Shown here: one piece after another, positions 19,353-30,805 of the stretch | Numbering within the stretch: the stretch's first letter is position 1 | Layout of the letters: the number at the start of each line of letters is the position of its first letter | Assembly: GCA_009602725.1 (NCBI GenBank) | Contig: WELB01000366.1 | Span: forward strand, 42,883 to 80,226 | Source: Spirogloea muscicola | Lineage: Eukaryota > Streptophyta > Zygnematophyceae > Spirogloeales > Spirogloeaceae | DNA length: 37,344 nucleotides | Direction of reading: 5' to 3' | The notes under the pieces: generated by a model | Databases searched by the model: none | What the model was told of the DNA's origin: nothing | What the model saw: only the letters and a program-made list of their open reading frames with translations | Program-made: the position numbers and the translations under genes

Positions 19353-22300
19353 GCGGAGGGAAGCGACAGCGGCCGGCGGGTGGAGACCATCCACACCATC
19401 CTGCGCAAGCCCAAGGAGGAGGTCACGGCGCTGCTGAAAGGATGGAACAGCAGCGACGAGGAGCTGCGCGAGCGGCTCCAAGACGAGACGCAGCATCCTG
19501 ATCAGCCCCAGGGGCTTCCACCTTCCGAAGAGCCCACGGTATTGTTGCTGTGGCCCCGGCCCATCGAGGCTCCCGACTGCCACAGCCTCACTGCCGCTGT
19601 TGTCGGTAGCCTCGCTCGGTCGCCGGGCGTGGCACCGACAGGCCAGCTCTGCTCATGGCAGACCGCTTGGACTTGAAGCATGGTGCTGCTTCCGAAGAGG
19701 CCTCACACCTCGCAACCCATACGTTTGGAGGAAGCCGGTGGTGCTATCAGCATGCAGCATGGCGAGGCCATCTGGCACTTAGTCGGCGACTCGGCCCTTC
19801 ACAAGGATGCATGTGCGCCGCCTGCAGGCCTTCGACGTGCTGCGCGACGAGGTCATCAAGTACGGCGAGTTTGCTCAGACTACGTACGATGCTCTCGAAA
19901 CCAAGAACATCTACAGCAGTCGCTTTGGCCGGAGCCGTCTGGATCCAGACGAGTACCTGGCCTCGAAGAGTCTCACTCTCACTAGCGATGACGGCAGACG
20001 CTACAAGGTGGTACACTCTCCGTCCTGCTCCAGTATTGAGAGTGATTGCCGCTATCATCAGGAAAGAGCAAAGGGCCTCTCTTCTGCAGACTGTACTCAC
20101 TATGTGCGTCTTGGCCTACAAGCTCGTCGATTTTGCTCTTTGTACCACAATCACGACGGTCATAACACTGTGGCTCACTTTGCTCGGCTGTCTCCTGGCT
20201 GGCCAGGTCACGGCCCTCCTGTATGCAGACTCGGGGGCCTACAAGCTGGTTGAAAGCAGCAGCCAGGTCAAGAACTTTGTGGGCTTTGTCGCTCACAGCG
20301 ACCCTGCGGAAAACAAGGAGGTGGATGTTGCGGTTGTATGGAGAGGCACGATCACCAAGGGCGAGTGGCTTCAGGTCCCTGCTCAACCTTCGCATGCTCT
20401 CTTGTTGACGTCATAATGTGCGGTATGGACCAGTCATCCGCTCATCAAAGCTGACATTGGTGAGTTTGCCCTTGTACATCATGCAATCTGGGCAGGACAT
20501 CAAGGCATTGATGGTGAGCTGGAACAATGGGCAGGGCATTGCCCCACTCCCATCACAGACCTTGCCTTCAAACCCGTTCAAGGTGCTTGGCATCAATGTC
20601 GGCCTCGGCGTGGGAGCCTTTGGCGGCGTCGCATACATCCTCAGCACTGCTGTCCTGCAAGATATGCCGCTGCTGCCTTCGGTAGCAACGGCCTGGAAGT
20701 TGGCACTGCCTCTAGGTATCACGGCCGCCGCAATCTCCGGCATGCTGTCGCTGGGGCCCATTCAGTGGGTTACGGAAGCGGGCAAGGTCCCAGTAGCAGC
20801 ATTCCAGTGGTTCATGTTCTGGCTGGAGGGCACGTGGCGAAGCAGAATGAAATTCGACGACCCTCGTGTCTCGTTCGGCTTCAAGGAGATGTATTGCGAT
20901 GCACGCGAGGACAAGCTTGCCTCGCCGGGCTCCAGCGAAGGGGATGCACCTCCTCTTGGATCACCTCGCCAACAGGTCTACAAGGAGCTGTACAAGATCC
21001 TGGACAGCGTAGAGAAGGTATGCACGCTCAAGCTGTGGGGGAACAGCTCATGGTGCTTGGCAGTGAGGAGGCAGCAGGATGAGTAGTATGTTTACCCCGC
21101 ATGGATGGGAGTTGACAACAGTACTCTGTATACTCGCAGAGCGGTGGGCGAGTGAGTAGTATCACCACAACGGGCCACAGCCTTGGAGGAGCGCTGGCTT
21201 CGCTGAGTGCCTTTGACATTGCGGAGACTCTCCGGGAGGCCAAGAAGATTGCCAAGCTGCAGCTGGACAAGCAGGTGCTCAAGACACCCAGCACCACAAG
21301 CACGGCACAGGCTTGGTGCCACATGTTCCCACCCCTCTTTGGCAGTGGAGCTAGGGGTAATTGAAGGGTGATGATGATGTTTAGTCAAGTGTTCAATTGC
21401 AAGTTGAGGAAGCATGACACCAACCTTGTGGTGACAAGCACGCGCAGGACTGGAAAAAGTTTGAGGAAAAGTCCACCGACCGAGACGAGATGAAGGATGC
21501 AATCTACAGACAGACCGAGGAGTGCAGACAGGACTTCATTGAGAAGCTTGTGGATGGCCAGAAGGCTGGCTATGAGCTGCCCACCGTGACAGCCGTGACC
21601 TTCGCAGCACCCCGCGTTGGCGATCGCCTCTTTGCCCAGCGCTTTGGGCCGCAAACTCTTATGGCTCCTCCCTTTGCCTGGGGGCCCGAGGGCCTGCACG
21701 CCATCAACTACTTTACCCTCCTTGACACCCTTCCTTTTGCGCTCGGCTCAGTTGCCTTGGCTGTGGGCCCTGGCCTGTATGACAACCTCTTCTGGATTGC
21801 AACTACAGGACTGGCAGGCGGCCTCTTCCTCCAGTCTGGACAGCCGGTTCGGAACAAATCCTGTTGCTAGCGCCACCATGCTGAGTTCCCAACAGCACAT
21901 GCTGCGAACCAGCAAGCGACTTGCAGCCCTTAACGTGCACTGCTCTCCTCCTCTCGTTGCATGTCAGATCGTGCTGGTTGCCGGGGCTACGTGGCTCTTT
22001 GGTCCAATTGTAGCCCGAACGTTGGCCCGCTTTGGCAACCGCACGGAGGAGCAGAAAGAGGCGCCAACCGCGGAAGTAAGTGCGGTTCCTCATCTGCCAC
22101 CGAGGCTATCTGCAGTGAAGTCTTCTTGCTCATTCCTCCAGTTCCCTGTGGCAGGAAGCTGTGGGAGGTGCCCGGATGCTGCGCGTGCGGAACATTCATG
22201 ACCTTGTCCCGAAAGTGCCCCTGGGCCTTGCCTCGGGCCGCTGGTTGGCCCCCTCCTCTACCGATCCGTGCAACCTGCACTTCCCCTCCTTGTCTTGTGC

Positions 22301-23214
22301 ATGCTGCTTGCGCTTGCAAAACCTGCTGCCACAATCTCAGGGAGAACGGAAAGAACGTCACAACGTCATGGCAACTACATGCCATGCTGAATGAGTGCTA
22401 GCTCCTCTGGCTCCTTCACGACAGGTTCACGCATGGTGGCTATGAGGTCCTGCGCAACGCGTACAAGATGAAGGAGTATCGGAGGAGCTCGCCCGCCCCC
22501 TTCATTGGGAATGTGCCATGGGCTTCTGTTGGAGGCCGTCACAATCTGGAGGTTCACCCTTTTGTTTGTGTCCCTTTGCTTGTATCCCTTGTGATGTTAC
22601 CACCGCATATTCCATATCCACTTAAATTGCCCGTCAGTTGCCTATCCCTGAGTCAGCCCATGCGTGGTGCTTGTGTAGGTATATCTGCGGATGATGGACC
22701 CCACGAGAGACCATGCTCTCATGAACAAGACTGACGACGTGCTGGTCGTTGAGAAGCGCGTGCCACCATGCTGGTTCAGTCCCACGCGCAACCTGGGCCT
22801 GTATCTGCAGAAGTCTTCTCGGAGATGGTGTGAATGGCCTCTTCATGTCACAAGGAGCCAAAAGGCTCTGAGGCATGTCGTTGAGGTCAGATTGTACGTG
22901 CGGAGATGCCTATGATGCTTGGCATCCGACTTTGAGAGCTTTATCCAGCTTTTATGTTGGCTCCACTGAATCTTGTTGATGTCCACAATCCAGCTGCTCT
23001 TGTCATACACTGACGCTTTTACATGACCTGTGCTCTGCAGGAAGTGCTCGAGGGCACTGGCGGTTTTGAGCTCACATTACAGGCAGCCCTTGATGACAAG
23101 CTTGATGTTGAAACGATGGACCCAAGCAAGGCCGCGGAGATATTGCAAGAGGTCAAGGATGTCCTGGAGCGCAGAATCCGGGAGGAGGTTCCAAATATGG
23201 AGGCTGCACACTGA
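19353..23214 (+). CDS. Class 3 (DAD1/PLA1-like) lipase with internal membrane segments; 5' end incomplete
   Basis: An alpha/beta-hydrolase predicted to release acyl chains from membrane lipids. Supported exons: 19353-19538, about 19807-20007, 20207-20374, 20496-21017, 21140-21274, 21448-21846, 21968-22075, 22155-22243, 22425-22551, 22679-22885, 23041-23214; phases agree from 20207 on (643 codons). Landmarks are LRDEVIKYGEFAQTTYDALE, VAVVWRGTITKGEWLQ, the nucleophile elbow TTTGHSLGGALASLS (Ser), VTAVTFAAPRVGDRLFAQ, LRVRNIHDLVPKVP (Asp) and GGRHNLEVYLRM (His). Together these form a complete triad in family order. Unusually, the exon between WRGT and GHSLGG encodes two hydrophobic segments (VLGINVGLGVGAFGGVAYIL, LALPLGITAAAISGMLSLG), and another lies before the Asp motif (IVLVAGATWLFGPIVARTL), suggesting a membrane-embedded lipase. 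The first exon probably lies in or before the gap, and the piece between 19539 and 19806 is unresolved. Confidence 0.85.
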
Positions 23215-23256
23215 TATGGTAGGCCATATCATGGCCACCACGGCAACACGGCTAGT

Positions 23257-23261
23257 TGTAA
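23257..23261 (+). terminator. Possible TGTAA polyadenylation signal for the lipase gene
   Basis: TGTAA lies 43 bases after the lipase stop codon. Position and motif fit green-algal 3' ends, but the motif is short. Confidence 0.35.
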
Positions 23262-24980
23262 ATTATTCCGCAAGCCAATCGCTTGGCCACCTTTTGCTTT
23301 GCATTTGGCTGACGTGTCCGACAGTGCCACATGCCAATGGCATCAAATTTTGCAATTTAAGAATTCGATTTTCTGACCGTGTGACGGCTCTTGTAGGCAC
23401 AGGCTACATGTCGCCAAATGACATTGAGCAGCTGCTCGGTGCTATGCTTGCAATGCTGTTTTTGAAGTAGCTGTACATACCTCCTGAATGGAGGCAAGCT
23501 GCTGCTTTGCCTCCCTCCGGAATGTAGAGACCAGCGAGCTTCTTCCATGCCAGCAAGTTGCAGCAAGTGGCAAGGACAACAGCCCTGTACTTTCTGAGAA
23601 TACCACACTGCGCCTCATGTGTTGATGTAACTCCGTTGTCAGCGGTGCTTTGGAGATACAAGAGCACTTTTCATGTGCTATGAGTAGCATGCTAGCAGCC
23701 CTTTCGTTGAGAGGGCCTCAGCCTAGAGGAATTGAAGGAGGTTGCAACGTACCCTGTGTGCTGCTGACTCCGTCGAATAACTTTCTCAGGTGTACAGGAT
23801 GCATCTTGCCGTGTCGGCAGCGTACCTTGGCGTTTGCCGTGCACTTGCGGACAGGCCGTGCTTTGGCTGCTGCCTCTAGCTTTTGACAGGGCGACATCTT
23901 TCCAGCTTCTAGCTTCTCCCATCTCCATTTGTAAACTCAAGGTTGACGAGCAACCATTTGCAAAAGTCGTGGAGGGCTCGTGATTTGCATTATCCGGCCA
24001 TGTCGGACACCATTCGGGTGGGCTGGCCTCTCACAGCCATCGCCTCACTAAGGCGAGCTGTTTCCTCTCAGCGGCTCTAGGCCTGACAGTGATAACGAGC
24101 GAGCTAAAGTGAACAAGGCCCAAAGAGGCTGGCAACAAAAGCTTCACCAGATGGAAACAGCCACATGAGGGGTGGGGCGCGACGGCTGAAAGAGGCCAGC
24201 CCAAAAACGACAAAACAGCTCGTTCTGAGTACGGCGATGGTTCTGGAATGAGCATGGACAAGGTTCGAAGGGGCGGAAAAGATAGGAGCACCAAGTAACA
24301 CAATTGCGCAAGTGTGGGCTGGCTTCAATGAACCCTCGCCCCTTTCACAAGAGCTGCTTCGTGTCTTCTTCTCTTGGGCTTATGCGATGCACTTGCAGGC
24401 AGGCCACGCTATGGCTGCTGCTTTTGGTTTTCACCAGAGGTTGCTCATTCCTAGCTGGAATTCACTCCAGCTTGCGGCTGCTGACTAGAAGTTACTAAGC
24501 CCCATTTGCCTGTAGTCACTTGATATAGAGAAAGAAAAGCAGCTGTTCCGAAAGAGAAGCAGCTGTACCAGGGAACAGCTCTTTTACTTTAAGGCAGTGG
24601 CTGTGAGAGGAGGGGGCGAGAGAAGTGCGCGCCCATAGAGAAGAGGGCTGGCAAAGCCAGCCCAAAAAGAATGGACAATGTCCAAAGCAAAAGAAAGAGG
24701 TGCCGAAAAAGGACTATACTTCCAAACGCGAGGGCTGGGGAATAGTCTCTTCCAGGTGCAGGCGATGGCTGTGATTGGCCGGCTCAGACAGAACAAGAAA
24801 GGGGCTGTGAACAGCCAGCCCGAAATTTGACAAAGGTCCGGAAGAAAGGACCACAAGCCCCTCCGAAGCTTTCATTGTTCAGACCTTGTCCATTCCTTTG
24901 GGCTGGCCTCTCAATGGGCGAGCACTCTCTTTTCACAAGCCACCAGTCACTTTTGGAACCGCTGTAACCTAGAAGCGCTT

Positions 24981-25313
24981 TCACAAAGCTTGCCCGGTAC
25001 GATGAATCATTCTGTAACCACGAGAGAGGAGCCGCAGTTCCCAGAGACTAGCAGTCGGACAGCAAACCCCCCCCTGACGAAAGGCAGAGGCTGCAGAGAG
25101 GGGCTGGCATGCAGCTAGAGGACGGCCAGCACGCAGGTGCAAGGCGTGGGCCATGGGCCGCTGGAGGGTGATGTAGAGGCGCATACAATAGACCTGAGCT
25201 AGCGAGCCAGCCGGCACTGAAGTCAGCCTGCTCACCTCTCCTGCGGGACACAGCGCGTCACGCAAGCCGGGCCAACAGGTCGAGCCACTGGGATCCGAAA
25301 GGAGAATGAACAA
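24981..25313 (-). mobile_element. Retroelement C-terminal remnant (LLSRGY family)
   Basis: The minus strand encodes WLDLLARLA, then after a stop and a one-base shift PAGSLAQVYCMRLYITLQRP, HALHLRAGRPLAA and LWELRLLSRGY. It matches 8640-9000 (WLELLTQLAR, SLAQVYRMRLAVSLQR). The in-frame stop and frameshift show it is dead. Confidence 0.6.
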
Positions 25314-25740
25314 ACGTGGAAGAGGCCAGAAAAGCGTTAGAGGTCTTTCACGTCACGGCAATGGCTGTGAGAGGCCAGCCCAGTGAAACAGCTCTTCCAC
25401 TTCACGGCCGGGGCTGTGAGAGGCCAAGACCAAAAAGGAATGTACGCTGATACATACCTAAGCAAGCCTTGGAAAGCCAGCCCACAGAAGAGAGAAGGCG
25501 CGCGGGGCGCATGAAATGAAATGGAGGCCAATTCATGCAGAGTCTAGGGCAAACTAAACAGGGCTACATAATGCGGAGGCCTAAACTTCAGAGCCCCTAT
25601 TCTCAATGGGCGAGCACGTTCTTCTAAAGTAGAGAGAAGGCGCGCGGGGCGCATGAAGTGGAATGGAGGCCAATTCAGGCCGACACATTGTTCAGGCAGA
25701 GTCTAGGGCAAAGCAAACAGGGCTACATAAGAAGAAAGAA

Positions 25741-25800
25741 GGTGCTCGCCCATTGAGAAGAGGGGCTGGCAAAGCCAACCCAAAAAGAATGGACAATACA
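25741..25800 (-). repeat. Stem-loop tail repeat
   Basis: TGCTCGCCCATTGAGAAG precedes an inverted repeat GGCTGGC AAA GCCAACC and AAAAAGAATGGACAAT. Similar copies lie at 24629-24690 and 25826-25885. Confidence 0.65.
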
Positions 25801-26079
25801 GAAGGTAAGGAGCCTGACAGAAGATGAGCTCGCCCATAGAAGAGAGGGGCTGGCAGAAGCCGGCCAAAAGAGAATGGACAGAATCCAAGAGAAGGGAAGC
25901 ACACTAGCTAGGCATCGAGACAGAAGGATGTCCGAGAGGAGCGGGGAAGGCGTCGAGGGACGGGGTGAGCGGCCCGAGAGCGGTCCAGGCTACCGGGCGG
26001 CGCGGCCGCGGGCGCTGCCGCACGTCCCTTCCAGCTGCCGGCCGGACAGTCCCCCTCTACGAGCCGCGCCGCTCGTGCG

Positions 26080-26175
26080 GCCCGTGCCGTACGTGTGGCG
26101 CATGCCGCACGCGCGGCGCGTGCGGTGCCGGCCGCTCGTGCGCGCGCGTCGCGCGTGCCGCACGCGCCGGAGCCT
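26080..26175. repeat. CpG-rich degenerate tandem repeat with internal palindromes
   Basis: Short overlapping units such as CGTGCGGC, GCCGCACGCG and CGCGCGTCGCG repeat across about 95 bases upstream of the lipase pseudogene. All frames translate to low-complexity Arg/Ala/Cys. It may be a decayed promoter or CpG cluster, and resembles the CG run beside the gap upstream of the intact lipase. Confidence 0.5.
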
Positions 26176-26269
26176 ACGCCCGCTGCCGGGTCAACGCATG
26201 TCCACCTCCTCCAGGCATTGACGCNACCGCCGCGCCGGCCGACCCCCAGGTCCACGCCGTGCCCGCCGC

Positions 26270-29200
26270 AGGCGAGGGCTGCGGCGGCGGGCGGCCCACG
26301 ACGCTGCACGACCTGCTGCGGCGGGCCCGCTCGACGTCGAGGGGCTGCTGCGCGAGTGGAACCTCATGGACGCGGAGTGGCGCCCCAAACCGGAGGAAAG
26401 CAACAATCGGGAGCGGATGGTTGCGTGGCTGCCGCGCTCCGACCAGAACAGGGGGGTCAGCGCCCCACCTGCAGCCTCGACCCGCCGGCAGTGGTGCTGG
26501 CCCGCTCGCCTCGGTTGCCCCCAGCGATGAGCACTTGGCCTCGCAGTCGGCCCGGCCATCACCGCCCGAAGCCTCGTTGCTGCAGGACACCGGCGCCTCG
26601 TGGCCGGACTGGTGCGCGCTGCGCGACGAGGTCGGCATTGTACGGCGAGTTTGCGCAGACGATCTACGACGCGCCGGAGACCAAGAACGTGTTCAGCAGC
26701 CGCTTTGGCCAGTGCCGGCTGGACAAGGACGAGTATCTGACCTCCAGAAGCCTCACGTTCACCAGCCCTGGCGGCAAGCGGTACCAGGTGGAGTCCTACG
26801 ACTCTTGCCGGCGAGGGTGCCGGCTCGGGGGTTGTCGTGCTCTTGCCACCCTCTCTCCTTGCCTGCATCTGCGGTACCTCATGGACAAGCCGATGCTGTT
26901 GGCGCCTGGCGGCGCAAGCGAGTCCGTGTGAGGCAGCAGTGAGCACTGTGCTCAGCTCTTCCTTGCCTGGTGGCGGCCAGGTCAAGGCCCTGCTGTACGC
27001 AGACTCGGGAGCTTACAAGTCCTTCAAGGCCAGCCCACAGGTGAAGAACTTTGTCGGATTCGTTGGTCACAGTGACCCTGCCGATGGCAATGAGGTGGAC
27101 TTTGCGATCATCTGGCGAGGAACAATCACCACGGGCGAGTGGTTCCAGGTGCTTGCCAACCCTGCACGTGGTCTTTCACCTCGCTGCTTACAGCATCGCC
27201 TCACTCACCAGTCATACATGTGCTGACGGTGATGAGCCTGTGCGTGCATGCGGGTCGGGCAGGACATCAATTGATGGTAAGCTGGAACAACGGGCAGGAC
27301 GTCGCTCCGATCCCGTCGGGGTCCTTGGACATGAAAGATCCGCTCAAGAGGAGCTCGGCATCACCGTTGGCCTCAGTGTGGGAGCCGTTGTCGGATTTAT
27401 CATCCTCGTCACTGGCACCCTGCAGAGTAGGCCTCTATTACCATTGGCAGCGGCTGCCTGGGAAGGGGCGTGGCCTCTTGGTGTCACTGCAGCGGTGGCC
27501 TCTGGCCTGCTGTCGGCGGGACCCAAACAGTGGGCCAAGAACATGGTCGGCCTCCTTCGTGCAGCATTCCAATGGCTCTGGTTCTGGCTGGAAAGTACCT
27601 GGAGAAGCAGGATGAAGTTCGACGACCCTCGCGTCTCGTACGGCTTCAAGGAGATGTACTGCGATGCGCTGCCGACGACGCTGGCCTCCGCGGCCTTCAG
27701 CTAGGTTGACAAAAATCCGCGTGGACCACCTCGCCAGCAGGTGTATCGCCAGCTCCACAAGGTCCTGAACAACCTTGGGAAATTATGCTTACTTCCACAC
27801 ACGCGGCACAAAAGTACAGAATGTCCATGGTCTTCAAGTGGGCGGAGGTGGCATGAAAGCTGGACGCTTTTTGCAGTGCAGGGCGGCGTACGTGTGAGGA
27901 GCATCACCATGGCGGGCCACAGCCTGGGAGGGGCCGCGCAATGCTCTTGACATTGCTAAGACAATCAGGGAGGCAAAGAAAATTGTGAATCTGCGCAAGC
28001 AGGTGCGCTGTTGCAGGATGAAGCATGCCGTGGTCCCTTGGGCTCGCAGTTGACTCTGGCATCAGATGAGCATCCAGGTGAGAATTTGACCAACATCGAC
28101 TGAATGTGGATTGTTGATGACCTTGTGGTGTGCAAATAAGCTCAGGGCTGGAAAAGGGTTGACAAAGTGCCTCCCGACCGAGACGACAAGAAGTGGAGTA
28201 AAAGAAAAACCTACAAGCGGACTGAGCATTGCAGGCAGGTGTTTCTTGCTTGAGGACGCCCAGACGGCTGGCTGCGATCTGCCAACAGTGTCAGCCGTGA
28301 CCTTTGCAGCACCCCGTGTTGGCGACCGCCTCTTTGCCCAACGCTTTGGGCCAGCCACCCTGATGGCGCCTCCATTTGCGCCAGGCTGGCACATCATCAC
28401 CTGCTTCACCCTTCTTGACTTCATCCCCTATATGTGCTCGGCTATGTCTCCGAGGCCATAGGCCCCGGCCTGTGTGACTACCTGTTCTGGATCCTGACCA
28501 CATAGGTTGACAAGACGCCATGTTTTTCAAATACCAAACAGCCGGTTCGCGTGACAACCTGTGGCCAGCCTCGCATTGCGTGGTTGCTTCTGGTTTGCTG
28601 TGCGAAGCACATGAATACATGCTGCTTAACCGTCCTTACCAGACGGCCTCTGTGCTTGACACATCGTGCTGGGTGCTGAAAGTGTCTGGCTCTTGGGTCC
28701 GTCTATAGCTTGATTGTGGTCCCGAGTCCGCAACCTCCGAGATAAGGGGAGATCGGCGCCATCTACAGAGGTGAGGCCGCCACTGCCCATCAGCAAACAC
28801 AAACAAGTCCACTGTGTTGCAGGCTTGACTTGCTGGCCTTGTTGACTGTCCACTTGACTGCGACAGGAAGCAAAGGAAGGTGCTCGGATGCTGCGGGTGC
28901 GCAACATGCACGACCTTGTACCTAAGGTCCCCTTGGGCGTTGACTCAGGACTGGTGGTGGGCCCCATGTGCACGCTGTTAGGCTTCCAAGCCTTACAGCG
29001 TGCACATCTTGCCTTCTGATGTGTAAGGTGGCCATGTGTTTGTGATCTGCTGCCACAACCAGGAAAGTAAACACTCGCACTGCCAAGGTTACTGGTTTGC
29101 CCCGTTCGAATGCCAGTGATATGGGAATGGGCTCTTCCGTGGCAGGTTCTCACATGGTGGTTTTGAGGTCCTGCGCAATGCTTATGACGTCGAGGAGTAT

Positions 29201-29942
29201 AGAAGAAGTAGTCCTGCCCCCTTCATTGGGAAAGTACCATGGGTTTACTTGGGGGCTGCCACAGCCTGGAGGTCTGTCCTTAGTCTTGACCTAGTAGATG
29301 CCCGCATGCTTCTCGCTTTAGCTTTGCAGGAAAGGGATCAGAGCAGCCAGTTGCTTTCCATGTCCTCTCGACGCCAGCAGCCTCATCTGGTGCTGTCATG
29401 TAGGTGTATCTGGCGATGATTGACCCCACGAGGGACCCTGCTCTCATGAACAAGACCAACGACGTTCTTGAGGTCGAGCATCGTGTGCCGCCATGCTGGT
29501 TCAGCCCTACTCGCCACCTGGGCCTGTACTGGGAGGTGGTGCGAATGGCCTCCTGATCAAATAACAAAGGCCCAGAAAGGCGTCAAACTCATTGTTGAGG
29601 TCAGCTCGAATGGTCCCTTGGTGCTGCCGACATACTCGCACCTGTGTATTCAATGTGGAAGCCCCTGGTTGATCGCATTGCAGATGTCCGACGATTCTCG
29701 AATCCCTAGCCAGACTACTCTTATTGACTTCAATACACTCGATGTCTGCTGTGCTCCGCAGGCTCGATGGCACCGGAGACTTTGAGCTAGCCATGCCGAC
29801 TGGTGGGTTTGATGAAGACAGGTTTGACATTGAGCGACTATGTCCCAAAACGGCCAAAGAGATATTGCAGAGGATCAAGGATGTTCTTGAGGAAGGCGTC
29901 AAGGAAATGCTTTATGAATGGACCCGGAGTTCACGCTCATGA
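26270..29942 (+). pseudogene. Tandem copy of the class 3 lipase, disrupted by frameshifts and a stop
   Basis: It follows the intact lipase exon by exon, with introns kept in the same places, about 6.8 kb downstream. Matching pieces: LLREWNLMDAEWRPKPEE; YGEFAQTIYDAPETKN; ALLYADSGAYKSFKASPQVK; IIWRGTITTGEWFQ; LGITVGLSVGAVVGFIILV; FDDPRVSYGFKEMYCDA; TMAGHSLGGA; VSAVTFAAPRVGDRLFAQ; MLRVRNMHDLVPKVPLG; FEVLRNAYDVEEYRRSSPAP; and a final exon ending TAKEILQRIKDVLEEGV. Visible defects against the intact copy are a one-base insertion before YGEF (about 26635), a four-base deletion near 27272, an in-frame TAG near 27702, an eight-base deletion right after GHSLGG (about 27935), an insertion near 28431, and a one-base deletion at the His motif (about 29260). 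So it probably makes no active enzyme. Sequencing error could explain one or two of these, hardly all. The 5' limit is uncertain. Confidence 0.8.
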
Positions 29943-30739
29943 CAGGCCGAACTCACTATGCAGCATGGCTACCAAACAATCTGGAAGTCCAATATTTGAT
30001 TGCTTCCTCTCCACCCTGTGCAGCGGCCATGTCAGTCTGCAGGCCAGGAAGTCGACTATGTGGTCGTCTCTTGGAGCCTCGGGCTACCAGGATTTAGGCG
30101 AAAGTATCAAGATTGCCTCTGAAGAGTTGACGGCTGCTACAAAGCTTTGGTAGCAAGCTGAGCTGCAGTTAAGAATGCCTCGAGGTCAAGCGCAAGCTTC
30201 TACATCACTTGCACCGTAATATCCCAGGCAGGTTGGGTCTTCAAGGCCTGCAGCATTTGCACCCTTGGCCCACCTTCAAGTGACTGAGCAAATGGAGGAG
30301 TACACTTTGTTGGACCTTTTATACATTCCACATTGTTCAGTACATGTTGGACATTTCCCACGTGCTGATTCGGCACAGAAGACCATCTACCGTGGAACTG
30401 GATACCAGGGGCTCTTCTATCCTACTCCTTACTTACATCCCGCTACTCAATGTCAGCAACATCAGCAATCGTGTCTCTCCTCCTCCTTCAGCGTGAACGC
30501 TGTCACCTTTCTTGTAGCTCTTTCAATACGTTCGCACCGTGACGTAGCACGTCAGGTGCAAGATGCCTTGGTTCGAAGCTCGTACTTGTGTCAATCTGCC
30601 GACACCTATAAAAAACCAATAGGTTGAGGTGTTATGTAGGGGCGTAGAAGGTAGGTCCTACTCTGCGGCAAGCACTGTAGCAGTAAGGAAGAACAAAAAT
30701 GAAACGACAGTCTTCTCTTGGAGATGGGTGGCTGGAATC

Positions 30740-30805
30740 ATAGCCACTGAGTAACCCCTGGTCAACAGCAGCACGTCAGAGTGACTCGCCACTTTCTGTT
30801 GGTCT
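30740..30805 (-). mobile_element. Very short retroelement C-terminal remnant
   Basis: The minus strand encodes KVASHSDVLLLTRGY. The plus strand ACTGAGTAACCCCTGGTCAA parallels CACTCAGTAACCCCTGCTAA at 18580-18602. It is a degenerate copy of the LLSRGY end. Confidence 0.4.

Larger units (their letters stand above)
23262..25880. repeat. Repeat island between the two lipase copies
   Basis: No gene was recognised. From about 23690 it is a patchwork of retroelement ends: HLRTGRALAAAS near 23840 (plus), LRLLTRSY-stop near 24470-24497 (plus), and SLAQVYCMRL, HLRAGRPLAA and LRLLSRGY at 24981-25313 (minus). There are many stem-loop tails (24629-24690, 24790-24840, 24880-24925, 25590-25627, 25741-25800, 25826-25885). 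A unit with CAGAGTCTAGGGCAAA occurs at 25498-25577 and 25632-25731. 23262-23690 holds nothing recognisable. Confidence 0.55.

Noticed and set aside
18112-19676. Very long frames crossing the gap (poly-Phe or poly-Lys with X)
   Set aside because: They exist only because N bases and the poly-A run contain no stop codons.
30265-30627. 120-codon plus-strand frame MAHLQVTEQMEEYTL
   Set aside because: It has Cys/His/Ser-rich irregular composition, no motif, no linked exons, and no sign of conservation.
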